Below are positions 52,973-61,376 of a stretch of DNA of 64,000 nucleotides, piece after piece. Position numbers and translations under genes: made by a program. Within the stretch, counting starts at the first letter, position 1; the number at the start of each line of letters is the position of its first letter. Location: the NCBI RefSeq assembly GCF_002157505.1, contig NZ_NFSC01000022.1, forward strand, positions 1 through 64,000, in the 5' to 3' direction. The notes beneath the pieces are model-generated. The model saw only the letters and a list, made by a program, of their open reading frames with translations. It was not told the origin of the DNA and ran no database searches. Source of the stretch: Arthrobacter agilis (lineage in GTDB: Bacteria; Actinomycetota; Actinomycetes; Actinomycetales; Micrococcaceae).

Positions 52973-54045
52973 CGTCGCCCTGATCGCATCCTGTTCACGG
53001 GGAAGGTCTCGTGGACCTGTTCGATGATGCGTGCCACCGCGAGCGCATCCTCCGCCGCCACCGGTACCGGACCGGATCCCTCGATCGCCGTGGCCAGCCC
53101 CGCGTAGAAGGCCGTGTAGGTGCCAGGCCCGACGGCGAACGGCTCGGGGTGCCCGTTCTGCACCAGGAGCCCACGGGCGAGGTCCGTCGCCGCATCCGCG
53201 ACCCTGTCCGGGATGGCGCCCGGGAGCACCCCTGCCGCGAGGAGTTCCTCCTGCTGGTCGGTGCCGGTGACGGTGACGGCAGCACCGTCGCCCGTCACCC
53301 GGAACCGGGGGCGGGGCAGTGGCACGAGGGTCCCCGCATGGAGGTGGCTCGTGATGCCGTCGCGATGCTGGAGCACGAGGAAGAAGGCGTCGTCGGCCCG
53401 GGCGCCCTCGCGGTCCATCCGGAGTTCGGCGAATGCCGGTACGGCGGGGCCGAACAGTGTGAGGGCCTGGTCGATCAGGTGAGAGCCGAGGTCGTAGAGG
53501 ACTCCCCCGCCGTCCCCCGGCCCTGCCTCCCGCTTCCACTGCTTCGTGATGGACGGCTTCCAGGACTCCAGGGCGGACTCGAAGATCCGGATCCCGCCCA
53601 GGGAGCCCGGCTCCACCATCGACCGCACGGCCAGGAAGTCACCGTCCCACCGCCGGTTGTGGAACGGCACGAGGAGGCGGTCCGCTGCACGCGCCGCGGA
53701 GATCAGGCGCTCGCCGTCGTCGGGCCGCACCACGAAGGGCTTGTCGACCACCGCGTGCAGTCCCCTGCCGATCGCGGCTGCGGCCAGCGGTGCGTGGGTC
53801 GCGTTGGGCGTGCTGAGAACGGCCAGGTCCAGGTCCGGCACCGCCTGCAGCGCTTCGTCCAGGGTTCCGACGACGACTGCGTGCGGATAGGCCGCCCGGG
53901 CGTTCTGCCGTCGGTCCGGGCTCGGAGTCACGACGACGGCGAGGTCGAAGCGCGGATCGTGCTCGATGAGCGGAGCGTGGAAGACGCGGCCGCCGTGCCC
54001 GAATCCCACCAGCACGGTCCTGATGGGCCTGCCATGCGCCGTCAT
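52969..54045 (-). CDS. Gfo/Idh/MocA-family oxidoreductase
   Basis: A 358-residue NAD(P)-dependent dehydrogenase. The Rossmann motif is VLVGFGHGGRVFHAPLI, the substrate-Lys motif is DKPFVV (in place of EKP) and GGGVLYDLGSHLIDQAL is the C-terminal signature. Members oxidise sugars, inositols or related polyols. The gene stands next to the TetR regulator but 70 bases away. The substrate is unknown. Confidence 0.88.
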   Translation of the reverse strand: MTAHGRPIRTVLVGFGHGGRVFHAPLIEHDPRFDLAVVVTPSPDRRQNARAAYPHAVVVGTLDEALQAVPDLDLAVLSTPNATHAPLAAAAIGRGLHAVVDKPFVVRPDDGERLISAARAADRLLVPFHNRRWDGDFLAVRSMVEPGSLGGIRIFESALESWKPSITKQWKREAGPGDGGGVLYDLGSHLIDQALTLFGPAVPAFAELRMDREGARADDAFFLVLQHRDGITSHLHAGTLVPLPRPRFRVTGDGAAVTVTGTDQQEELLAAGVLPGAIPDRVADAATDLARGLLVQNGHPEPFAVGPGTYTAFYAGLATAIEGSGPVPVAAEDALAVARIIEQVHETFPVNRMRSGRR

Positions 54046-54114
54046 CGTCGTCCACCTCGCTCCACCGCTCGAAGGTCCCCCGGGCCTTCCCGAGTCTACA
54101 AGGACGCCCGGGCG

Positions 54115-54720
54115 CTACCGCCGGCCGGTCGTTGCGAGCGCGGTGACGAGGACGCTCCACGAGGCGGTGAGGCGGGCGTTGGTCATGCCCCGGTTCTCCT
54201 GCAGGTGCAGCAGGAGTCCGGCGTTGAGGAAGGCGGCCAACTGGTACGCGGCAAGCTCCGGATCCTGCACACCGATCTCCCGCAGCAGCATGGACAGGTG
54301 CAGCCGGGTGAGCTGCTGCGTCGGGTGCTCGAGGTCCGGACCGCCGCGCTGCTCGGCCGCCCGGAGGATCTGCCCGTCGAGGCGCATCCTCCCGATGCTC
54401 GCCTCTCCGAACGCGATGAGGCGATCGAGCGGCGGCGCACCCGGCCCCAGGGGAGGAGGGCCCGCCATGAACGCCGCCTGAAAGGAGCGGCCGGCCTCGT
54501 CGGCGAGTGCATGCAGAAGGCCCGCCCGGTTGCCGAACCGCCGGTACACGGTCCCCTTGCCCACACCCGCACGACGCGCCACCGCGTCCGTGGTCAGCTT
54601 GTCCGGGCCGCAAGCGGCCACGATCTCGGCCGCGGCGTCGAGGAGGAGGCGGCGGTTGCGCGCCGCATCCGTTCGCTCCCCGTCGTCTCCGGCGACCCGG
54701 ATCACCTCCCCGCCCTGCAT
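54115..54720 (-). CDS. TetR-family transcriptional regulator
   Basis: A 201-residue repressor. The N-terminal helix-turn-helix is AARNRRLLLDAAAEIVAACG, with AVARRAGVGKGTVYRRFGNRAGLL. The C-terminal helices form the effector domain. ATG 54720 is chosen since the extension to 54780 would cross the operator at 54744-54763. It is divergent from the FMN reductase, with the perfect 20-bp palindrome between them. Confidence 0.88.
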   Translation of the reverse strand: MQGGEVIRVAGDDGERTDAARNRRLLLDAAAEIVAACGPDKLTTDAVARRAGVGKGTVYRRFGNRAGLLHALADEAGRSFQAAFMAGPPPLGPGAPPLDRLIAFGEASIGRMRLDGQILRAAEQRGGPDLEHPTQQLTRLHLSMLLREIGVQDPELAAYQLAAFLNAGLLLHLQENRGMTNARLTASWSVLVTALATTGRR

Positions 54721-54743
54721 GCCGCAACTATAGCCATGGAATA

Positions 54744-54763
54744 AAGCGGACCGCGGTCCGCTT
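54744..54763. promoter_or_regulatory. Perfect 20-bp palindromic TetR operator
   Basis: AAGCGGACCGCGGTCCGCTT is a perfect inverted repeat without spacer. It lies 24 bases before the TetR start and about 70 before the FMN reductase start, so it can control both. Cognate binding by the TetR protein is inferred from position. Confidence 0.8.
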
Positions 54764-54834
54764 GTACTGTGCAGACGCATCAGCTGCGTTCCCCTTCAGC
54801 CTGACCGCGAGGTCACATACCCCTGGGAGTACAG

Positions 54835-55395
54835 ATGTCCACCACGATCCTGACCCTCGTCGGCAGCCTGCGCGAGGGCTCCATCAACCGCCAGCTCGCC
54901 GAAGCGGCCGCGGAGCACGCCCCCGACGCCGTCGACGTCGTCACCTTCGACGCCCTCAGCGACGTCCCGTTCTACAACGAGGACATCGACAACGACGTCG
55001 ACCGCCCGAAGGCGGCCGACGACCTCCGCGCGGCCGCTGCCGGCGCTGACGCCCTCCTCCTCGTCTCCCCCGAGTACAACGGCACCATGCCCGCCGTCCT
55101 GAAGAACGCCATCGACTGGCTGTCCCGCCCGTACGGTGCCGGCGCCATCTCGAGCAAGCCCGCGGCTGTCATCGGTTCCGCCTTCGGCCAGTACGGCGGC
55201 GTCTGGGCCCACGACGAAGCCCGCCGCGCCCTCGCAGTCGCAGGCGCCTCGGTCGTCGAGGACGCCAAGCTGTCCATCGGCGGCTCCATCACGCGCTTCG
55301 CCGAACTGCACCCGAAGAACGACTCGGAGGTTGCCGGCCAGGTGACCGAGGTGCTCTCCGCGCTCGCCGGGGCAACCGCACCCGTCGCGGCCTGA
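54835..55395 (+). CDS. NADPH-dependent FMN reductase
   Basis: A 186-residue flavodoxin-fold reductase. The phosphate loop is LVGSLREGSINRQLAEA, and SPEYNGTMPAVLKNAIDWLS is the family signature. It reduces FMN, quinones or azo dyes with NADPH. GGGAG lies 5 bases before ATG. Repression by the divergent TetR protein is likely. Confidence 0.9.
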   Translation: MSTTILTLVGSLREGSINRQLAEAAAEHAPDAVDVVTFDALSDVPFYNEDIDNDVDRPKAADDLRAAAAGADALLLVSPEYNGTMPAVLKNAIDWLSRPYGAGAISSKPAAVIGSAFGQYGGVWAHDEARRALAVAGASVVEDAKLSIGGSITRFAELHPKNDSEVAGQVTEVLSALAGATAPVAA

Positions 55396-55450
55396 TCCAC
55401 GTCACCCGACAGGACTGACACAGCAGGACCCTGCATAGAACTGACGTAAC

Positions 55451-55481
55451 AGGACGCCGGCGCATTCCGCGCCGGCGTCCT
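55451..55481. terminator. Bidirectional terminator between convergent units
   Basis: AGGACGCCGGCGC (55451-55463) and GCGCCGGCGTCCT (55469-55481) form a perfect 13-bp stem with a 5-base loop. It lies between the convergent FMN reductase and the minus-strand peptide cluster. GTCGTCTCT follows on the plus strand. Confidence 0.75.
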
Positions 55482-55569
55482 GTCGTCTCTGGTGCTGGTC
55501 CGCTTCTGGTGCTGGTTCGTCTCCGGTGCTGGATTCCTGCTGGTTGCTGCTGCTGCGGTCTGGTGGCGG

Positions 55570-55761
55570 TCAGTGCCAGAGGCTGTCGGCCCAGGCGGCG
55601 TCGCGCAGGTAATCCCTCGCCGGACCGATCTCCCAGAGCTGGCCCTGGGACTCGAGGACGCCGTCGTTCTGCATGGATTCGACGGCCTCCGAGGAACAAC
55701 CGAGGGCCTCGGAGAGGTCGGCGTCATCAACGGCTAGCACGATGGTGTTCCTGGCGTTCAT
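55570..55761 (-). CDS. 63-residue protein coupled to the SpaB_C gene
   Basis: A short acidic protein. DADLSEALGCSSEAVESMQNDG followed by VLESQGQLWEIGPARDYLR resembles a small helix-turn-helix with a wing, and the C terminus is Trp-rich (WADSLWH). No signal peptide is present. The start overlaps the stop of the SpaB_C gene (ATGA at 55758-55761) and AAAGGAC precedes it, so coupled translation is likely. It could be an adaptor, a peptide-recognition partner or a second precursor. I do not recognise the family. Confidence 0.65.
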   Translation of the reverse strand: MNARNTIVLAVDDADLSEALGCSSEAVESMQNDGVLESQGQLWEIGPARDYLRDAAWADSLWH

Positions 55762-56759
55762 GGTGCAGTCCTTTCGCTGGAGTGGTCCTGGCGGGCCGAT
55801 GGAGCGGTACGTGGTCCGGCCAGGTCGACCTGCGGGTGCCAGGTCCGTGCATACAGTCCCAGCGCAGCCTCCTCCCGGGCGACGAACCCGAGCCGGTTGA
55901 GCGTCATGTGCGCCTGGTACACGGTGAGATGCTGCGCACTGCGGCTGACGCGGACCTTGTCCGCGCGGTACAGGTAGGTGTCGAGGGACCGGACCCACCG
56001 GCGTCGCCAGTTGTGCACGGTGGATTCCGCAGCCGTCGCTGCCATCAGGGCATGGAAGCCCGTCGACTTGGCGGCGACCCGCAGGGTCATCGCCTCCCGC
56101 ACGCCGGGGGCGCGGGGGCCGACGTCGGCGGTGCAGGTCCGGAGGTGACCGTCCCAGTAGGAATCCCACGAGAGCCGGCGGCGGTCGGGCCACGTGGCCG
56201 AGTGCGGTCCGTGCATCATGCTGTCCGCCGCGTCGAACAGGAGAAGGGCACCGAGGGCGGAGCGGCTCTGCATACGGGGGAAGCGCGCGGTGGCCCACGC
56301 CGCGAGTTCCGAGCTGAGCTCGAACACCTCCTCGGCGAGGTGCAGGCCCTCGACGCCGCCGTACTTGACGAGGTTCGCCTCGAGCTGCGGATCGGCCATC
56401 TCCTGGCCGCCGGAGTAATACGTGTTGCTCACCGGGGCCGTGAACTGCTGGCGAACCGCCAGCAGGGGGAACTTCCCTCCGCTGCGTGCCTGAAGTGCCC
56501 GCTGGAAGGCCTGTAGCCGTTCGAGGACGCGGGGATGTGCGTGGATGCTGAGCCGGACCTGACCGGCCGGCGCGTCGTCGGCTCGGGTGAAATACCAGCG
56601 CTTGGCACCGAGTGCCTGAGCATGCGCCACCAGCGGGGTAACCAGCTCTTCGATGATGCCGTCCGCTACATCGAAGCCACCCGTCGAGAGGGAGAGATGC
56701 CACCATTGAGTGCTGACGACCGTTCGTGAGGCGGTTCGAACGGCGGTCAACTGGCTCAT
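55758..56759 (-). CDS. Stand-alone SpaB_C-like (lantibiotic dehydratase C-terminal / thiopeptide-type) protein
   Basis: A 333-residue protein. The N-terminal QWWHLSLSTGGFDVADGIIEELVTPLV, AKRWYFTRADD and QVRLSIHAHP match the SpaB_C fold, in which a Trp strand and a RY/FxR strand frame the active site. YYSGGQEMADPQLEANLVKYGGVEG and the long helical C terminus follow. SpaB_C domains eliminate glutamate from glutamylated Ser/Thr or catalyse cycloaddition in thiopeptides. No LanB N-terminal glutamylation domain is encoded nearby. AAGGAGAGA precedes ATG. It lies 83 bases after the peptide gene. Confidence 0.8.
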   Translation of the reverse strand: MSQLTAVRTASRTVVSTQWWHLSLSTGGFDVADGIIEELVTPLVAHAQALGAKRWYFTRADDAPAGQVRLSIHAHPRVLERLQAFQRALQARSGGKFPLLAVRQQFTAPVSNTYYSGGQEMADPQLEANLVKYGGVEGLHLAEEVFELSSELAAWATARFPRMQSRSALGALLLFDAADSMMHGPHSATWPDRRRLSWDSYWDGHLRTCTADVGPRAPGVREAMTLRVAAKSTGFHALMAATAAESTVHNWRRRWVRSLDTYLYRADKVRVSRSAQHLTVYQAHMTLNRLGFVAREEAALGLYARTWHPQVDLAGPRTAPSARQDHSSERTAP

Positions 56760-56842
56760 GGCTCTCTCCTTCAGGGTCTGTGGTTACCCCCGCTGGGGCG
56801 GGCTCTGAGTGGGGCCTCCGGGCTCTGGTCCGGGGCCTCCTG

Positions 56843-56983
56843 TTACTTGGGCCAGTCCCAGCTACTCGCTGCGACCTCGCCCTTGGGCCAATCCCAGCTT
56901 CCTGCGCTGGTCGACTGGCCCGCCGGCACAACAGCCCCGACCAGGATCAACAGGCCTGCAGTTGCACCGAGTACCTTCTTCAT
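56843..56983 (-). CDS. 46-residue secreted peptide with tandem SWDWPK (putative precursor)
   Basis: A tiny gene below usual calling limits. MKK starts a hydrophobic core (VLGATAGLLILVGAVVPA), with likely signal peptidase cleavage after STSA (residue 27). The remaining 19 residues contain SWDWPK at 29-34 and again at the C terminus, 41-46, joined by GEVAAS. The repeat is also visible in DNA as two 18-bp copies with one mismatch (56846-56863 and 56882-56899). AAAGGAT is 6 bases before ATG. It is probably the substrate of the SpaB_C protein, a secreted signal, or both. Confidence 0.75.
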   Translation of the reverse strand: MKKVLGATAGLLILVGAVVPAGQSTSAGSWDWPKGEVAASSWDWPK

Positions 56984-57344
56984 CGCGATCCTTTCTTTCC
57001 CGCTGTCCGGGAGGTCGAGCTGCTCCTGCACTGCCCGATCCTGCGGAAAGCCTCCCTCGGGCCTCCCGGCGAACCGGCTTCACCAGAATGTCCGGCCCGT
57101 GCGGGTAGTGTCCAGCAGTACGGGTGGCCGTTTGTGGACATGGCGCCAAGAGGACTCGGCTCCACCGCCCAGGACGACGGTGAACCGCTTTCCGCCCCGG
57201 GAATCCGCGGAAGGACGGGAATTATGAGGATTTGCGACCTGCCGGAATTGCCTGCCACGCTGATCTGTCCTTAACTGGACATGTCATGTTTTTTCCTACG
57301 CAATGATGCCGCTGGCATCACAGCGGCCCGGACAAGGACTGCCC
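56984..57344. promoter_or_regulatory. Divergent promoter region of the peptide cluster
   Basis: These 361 bases separate the peptide gene from the LuxR-type regulator. Open frames here lack binding sites and family features. The A/T-rich stretch at about 57285-57300 could supply the plus-strand promoter. No perfect palindrome was seen. Confidence 0.45.
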
Positions 57345-58313
57345 ATGCTGGATGCGACGGCGCTCGAGGTCTACCGATACGCCGTCGGACACCCGGGCTG
57401 GACCCGCTCCGAAGCCTCGGATGCGCTGGGCCTGACCCTGCGCCGCATCGACCAGGCCATCGCCGCCCTCTCCGACCGCCGCCTGCTCAGCCCGCAGGCC
57501 GGCAGCGAGGCGGGACTGGTCGCGGTATCCCCCGACGTCGCCCTCGCCGACCTCGTCGACGCGGACGAGCGCGCCGTCCAGGAACTGAAGTCACGCATCA
57601 GCAGCCAGCGGCGTGAACTCTCCAGCCTGCTGCCCACGTTTCTCGAAGCGCGGAAGAACGTGCTCGCCAGCACCTCCGTGGAGACGCTCGAGGATCCCCA
57701 TCTCATCCACCGGGTCCTCATCGACTACGGGCGGGACGTCACGGAGAAGGTCTACATCGCCCAGCCGGGACAGGGCTCGACGGCGGACGTCCACGAGGAG
57801 AGCGTCCGGAAGGACCTGGAACTGCTGGAGAACGGCGTGCGGCGGCGCACGCTCTACGACACGAGCACGCGGGACCACGTGCCGACCCGCAAGGCCGTCG
57901 AGGCGATAGCGGCCGGGGGCGGCGAATTCGGCGTCCTGCCCTTCATTCCCCTGCGTATGCTCATCTTCGACGAGAAGCTCGCCCTGGTGGCCCGCCAGCT
58001 GACGCGGGACGACAAGGCAGCCCTCGTCATTCGGGACCACAGCCTGATCAACATCTTCACGCAGCTGTTCGACATCGCCTGGGAGCTCAGCGAGTCCTAC
58101 CTCGCTCCGGACCAGGTCGGTTCGCCCCTGAGCAGCCTGCAGCGCTCGATCATCCAGGGCCTGGCGAACGGCCTGTCGGACGAGTCGATCGCCCGGCGCC
58201 TGGATATCAACGTGCGGACCTGCCGTCGGCACATCGCCTGGATGCTGGAGACGCTCCGCGCGGAGAGCCGGTTCCAGGCCGCCTTGAAGGCCCGCGAGGC
58301 GGGCTGGGTCTGA
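57345..58313 (+). CDS. TrmB/LuxR-type transcriptional regulator of the peptide cluster
   Basis: A 322-residue regulator. An N-terminal TrmB-like winged helix (YRYAVGHPGWTRSEASDALGL, RRIDQAIAALSDRRLL) is followed by a helical linker. The central domain is phospholipase-D-like in layout (TLYDTSTRDHVPTRKAVEAI, LPFIPLRMLIFDEKLALVA). A C-terminal LuxR-type helix-turn-helix ends it: GLANGLSDESIARRLDINVRTCRRHI. ATG 57345 follows AAGGAC. Its divergent position suggests that it senses the peptide or its state. Direct regulation is inferred. Confidence 0.82.
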   Translation: MLDATALEVYRYAVGHPGWTRSEASDALGLTLRRIDQAIAALSDRRLLSPQAGSEAGLVAVSPDVALADLVDADERAVQELKSRISSQRRELSSLLPTFLEARKNVLASTSVETLEDPHLIHRVLIDYGRDVTEKVYIAQPGQGSTADVHEESVRKDLELLENGVRRRTLYDTSTRDHVPTRKAVEAIAAGGGEFGVLPFIPLRMLIFDEKLALVARQLTRDDKAALVIRDHSLINIFTQLFDIAWELSESYLAPDQVGSPLSSLQRSIIQGLANGLSDESIARRLDINVRTCRRHIAWMLETLRAESRFQAALKAREAGWV

Positions 58314-58399
58314 CCGGGGATTTCGCCAGCGGCAGGCCCTGGGCAGGCGCTCGGTCAACACCTGTTGCCTCTTGGTCAACCCGCGCCTAGACTCGCGGG

Positions 58400-59692
58400 A
58401 TGTCCTCCAGTGAAGCCTCCGCCGACCTCCTGCCCGCCGAGACCGAAGCAGCTCTCGAACGAGCAGTCGATTCGCACAACCGCCACGAGCAGCTCTTCTC
58501 GGTCCGGGCGGCGAACATCAAGCAGTCCGCCGTACGCGACGTCTTCGACATCTCCATCCGCCCCGGGCTCGTCTCCCTCGCAGGCGGCAGCCCCTACCTG
58601 AAGTCCCTGCCACTCGAGGACCTCGGCCGCACGGCCCAGAAAATCATCGCGGAACACGGCCTCGAGGCGCTGCAGTACGGCGGCGGGCAGGGCATGGAGC
58701 AGCTCCGCGAGCTCGTCTGCGACGTGATGGCGGCCGAGGGCATCGAGGGCGCCGACCCCGACGACGTCGTGATCACCACGGGGTCGCAGTCCGCCCAGGA
58801 CGTCGCCGCCAAGGTCTTCTGCAATCCGGGGGACGTCATCCTCTGCGAGGACCCGACCTATGTCGGGGCGCTCAACACCTTCGAGGCGTACGAGGTGGAC
58901 GTCGTCGCCATCCCCATGGACGACACCGGCCTGATCCCGGACGAGCTCGAGCGCACCATCGCGGAGCTCGAGGCGCAGGGACGGGCCATCAAGCTGCTGT
59001 ACACAATCCCGAGCTTCAACAACCCGAGCGGCATCACGATGGCTGCGGACCGCCGGCAGCGCGTCGTCGACATCTGCCGCGCGCACAACATCCTCGTCCT
59101 CGAGGACAACCCCTACGGCATGCTGCGCTTCGACGGCGAGCCGCTGAGGCCCATGCGCGCGGACAACCCCCACGACGTCATCTACCTCGGCTCCTTCTCG
59201 AAGATCTTCGCGCCCGGCGTGAGGCTCGGCTGGGCCCTGGTGCCGAAGCACCTCTACCGCCGGTTCTACCTCGCCTGCGAAGCCGTGGTGCTCTGCCCGT
59301 CCCCCCTCACGCAGATGCTGGTGACCGCCTACCTCACCGAGTACGACTGGCGCGGGCACCTGCACACCATGCGCAGCCTGTACCGCGAGCGGTGCGAGGC
59401 CATGCTCGGCGCCCTGGCGGAGGAACTGCCGGAGGGGGTCCACTGGACCACACCCGACGGCGGATTCTTCGTCTGGGTCACCCTTCCCGAGGGCATCGAC
59501 ACCTATCCCCTGCTCTACACGGCGATCGACGCCGGCGTGGTCTTCATCCCCGGAGCCGCCTTCACCCCCTCGGACGAGCCGTCCAACAAGCTGCGGCTCG
59601 CCTTCAGCGCCGTGGCGCCCGAGGACATCGTCGAGGGCGTCCGGCGCCTCGCACCGATCCTGCGTACAGCGATCGAGGAGATCCGGGCCTGA
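58400..59692 (+). CDS. PLP-dependent aminotransferase (MocR/2-aminoadipate type, no DNA-binding domain)
   Basis: A 430-residue fold-I aminotransferase. The PLP Lys is in GSFSKIFAPGVRLGW (about residue 275), with YTIPSFNNPSG and EDNPYGMLRF upstream and FTPSDEPSNKLRLAFS at the end. It resembles 2-aminoadipate/kynurenine-type enzymes that use branched or aromatic amino acids. It is convergent with the branched-chain 2-oxoacid dehydrogenase genes, whose substrates it could make. No helix-turn-helix is fused to it. Confidence 0.88.
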   Translation: MSSSEASADLLPAETEAALERAVDSHNRHEQLFSVRAANIKQSAVRDVFDISIRPGLVSLAGGSPYLKSLPLEDLGRTAQKIIAEHGLEALQYGGGQGMEQLRELVCDVMAAEGIEGADPDDVVITTGSQSAQDVAAKVFCNPGDVILCEDPTYVGALNTFEAYEVDVVAIPMDDTGLIPDELERTIAELEAQGRAIKLLYTIPSFNNPSGITMAADRRQRVVDICRAHNILVLEDNPYGMLRFDGEPLRPMRADNPHDVIYLGSFSKIFAPGVRLGWALVPKHLYRRFYLACEAVVLCPSPLTQMLVTAYLTEYDWRGHLHTMRSLYRERCEAMLGALAEELPEGVHWTTPDGGFFVWVTLPEGIDTYPLLYTAIDAGVVFIPGAAFTPSDEPSNKLRLAFSAVAPEDIVEGVRRLAPILRTAIEEIRA

Positions 59693-59747
59693 TTCGGCCC
59701 GGCCCTCCGCCTGTCCCCTCGCCGGGCTGCTGGTTCATGCGCCCACC

Positions 59748-61367
59748 CTAGTCGAGCAGCAGTGCGGGCTCCTCGAGGATGGAGGCGACGTCGGCCATGA
59801 AACGGGCGCTGAGGTCTCCGTCCACCACGCGGTGGTCGAAGGAGCCGCCCAGGGTCGTGATCCAGCGGGGGATGACTTCGCCGTCGAGCACCCAGGGCTT
59901 CTGCTTGATCGTGCCGAACGCCACGATCGCCACCTCACCCGGGTTGATGATCGGCGTTCCGGTGTCGATGCCGAGTGCTCCGATGTTGGTGATGGTCAGC
60001 GTGCCGCCCTGCATCTGGGCCGGCTGCGTCTTGCCCGCCCTCGCCGTCGTCGCGAGGTCGTTCAGTGCCAGCGCCAGTTCCTTCAGGGACAGGTCCTGCG
60101 CGTCCTTGATGTTCGGGACCATGAGGCCGCGCGGGGTGGCGGCAGCGATGCCGAGGTTCATGAAGTGCTTCACGTGGATCTCGTCCTCGGCCCAGGTGGC
60201 GTTGACCGACGGGTTGCGTGCCGCGGCCCAGATGACGGCCTTGGAGAGGATGAGCAGGGGCGAGACCCGAATGCCCTCGAAGTCGCGGGATGCCTTGAGC
60301 CGCTTCACGAACTCCATGGTCCGGGAGGCGTCGACGTCCACGAAGATGCTGACGTGCGGCGCCGTGAAGGCGCTCTGGACCATCGCCTTCGCCGTGGCCT
60401 TGCGGACGCCCTTCACCGGGATGCGCTCGATCCGTCCGCCGCCGAGGAGCTTGCGGTTCGCCCAGAAGGAATCGGCGCCGTCCTGCTCCGCGTCGCGCTG
60501 CGACTGGTAGCTTATGAGGTCCTGCTTCGTGACCTCCCCTGCGGATCCCGTGGCGGGGACGTCGGCGAGGTTGATGCCCAGGTCGCGTGCCGCCTTGCGG
60601 ACCGGGGGTTTCGCCAGGACGCGGTTGATCAGCTGGTTGAGCGGGTTGCTCCGCGCCGGCGTCTCCGCTTCCGCGGGCTGTCCCGATCGGGTGCCGTCGG
60701 CAGCGCCGGCGGCAGGTGATGCCGGATCCTGCGCCGTGTCTCCTGCCGTGTCTCCTGCCGTGTCTCCTGCCGTGCCGTCCGCCCCCGGGCCGACAGCACC
60801 GACGGCCCCGGCTGATCCGGAGTGCGGCCGGCGGGGGCGGCGCTTGACGGCGTCGGCCTTCGGTCCCGTGCCGACGAGGGGACCGGGCGTCGCATCGGGA
60901 GCGGCCGCCTCCGTCCTCGGCGCGGTGTCCACCTGCGGCCCGGCGAGTTCTCCGGGCATCTCGGGGACCGGTACGGCATCGTCGCCAGCCGGCGTCGATG
61001 CCGGCTCCCGTCCGTCGCTGCCGCCGCGGGACGGGGTGCCGTTCGCGTTCGAGCCCGTTCCCTGGCCGTCCCGCCCGGGCGCAGCGGCGCCGTCGTGCCC
61101 GCTTCCAGCGCCCGGAGCCCCGTCCTGGGAGTCCTCGACGGAGATGATCGGTGTGCCGACCTCGATGGTCTCGCCCTCGGCCACGAGCAGTTCGGAGACG
61201 GTCCCTGCGTAGGGCGAGGACAGCTCGACGAGGGACTTGGCGGTCTCGATCTCGCAGATGACGTCGTTCACGGACACCGTAGCTCCGGGAGCCACCTTCC
61301 ACTGCACGATCTCCGCCTCGGTGAGGCCCTCACCGACGTCGGGCAGGTTGAACGTATTGAGCGTCAT
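59748..61367 (-). CDS. bkdC: Dihydrolipoamide acyltransferase E2 of branched-chain 2-oxoacid dehydrogenase
   Basis: A 539-residue protein. A lipoyl domain (lipoyl Lys44 in [10 protein letters not shown]) is followed by a very long Ala/Pro/Gly linker, a peripheral-subunit-binding domain ([18 protein letters not shown]) and the catalytic domain with the active-site DHRVVDG near the C terminus. It forms the complex core and transfers the acyl group to CoA. The linker includes TAGD repeats encoded by three identical 12-bp units. It ends the operon, 9 bases after E1beta. Confidence 0.9.
   Translation of the reverse strand: MTLNTFNLPDVGEGLTEAEIVQWKVAPGATVSVNDVICEIETAKSLVELSSPYAGTVSELLVAEGETIEVGTPIISVEDSQDGAPGAGSGHDGAAAPGRDGQGTGSNANGTPSRGGSDGREPASTPAGDDAVPVPEMPGELAGPQVDTAPRTEAAAPDATPGPLVGTGPKADAVKRRPRRPHSGSAGAVGAVGPGADGTAGDTAGDTAGDTAQDPASPAAGAADGTRSGQPAEAETPARSNPLNQLINRVLAKPPVRKAARDLGINLADVPATGSAGEVTKQDLISYQSQRDAEQDGADSFWANRKLLGGGRIERIPVKGVRKATAKAMVQSAFTAPHVSIFVDVDASRTMEFVKRLKASRDFEGIRVSPLLILSKAVIWAAARNPSVNATWAEDEIHVKHFMNLGIAAATPRGLMVPNIKDAQDLSLKELALALNDLATTARAGKTQPAQMQGGTLTITNIGALGIDTGTPIINPGEVAIVAFGTIKQKPWVLDGEVIPRWITTLGGSFDHRVVDGDLSARFMADVASILEEPALLLD
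60736..60771. repeat. Three identical 12-bp units inside the E2 linker
   Basis: GTGTCTCCTGCC occurs three times in a row. On the coding strand the units encode repeated TAGD in the flexible linker of the acyltransferase. Since the units are in frame, length change by slippage would be tolerated. Confidence 0.9.
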
Positions 61368-61376
61368 GATGGTCCT

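Noticed and set aside
55570-56931. Single 453-codon minus-strand frame through the peptide cluster
   Set aside because: It only shares its end with the 63-residue protein; the upper part is out of frame with the SpaB_C gene and has random composition. The short gene from 55761 is preferred.
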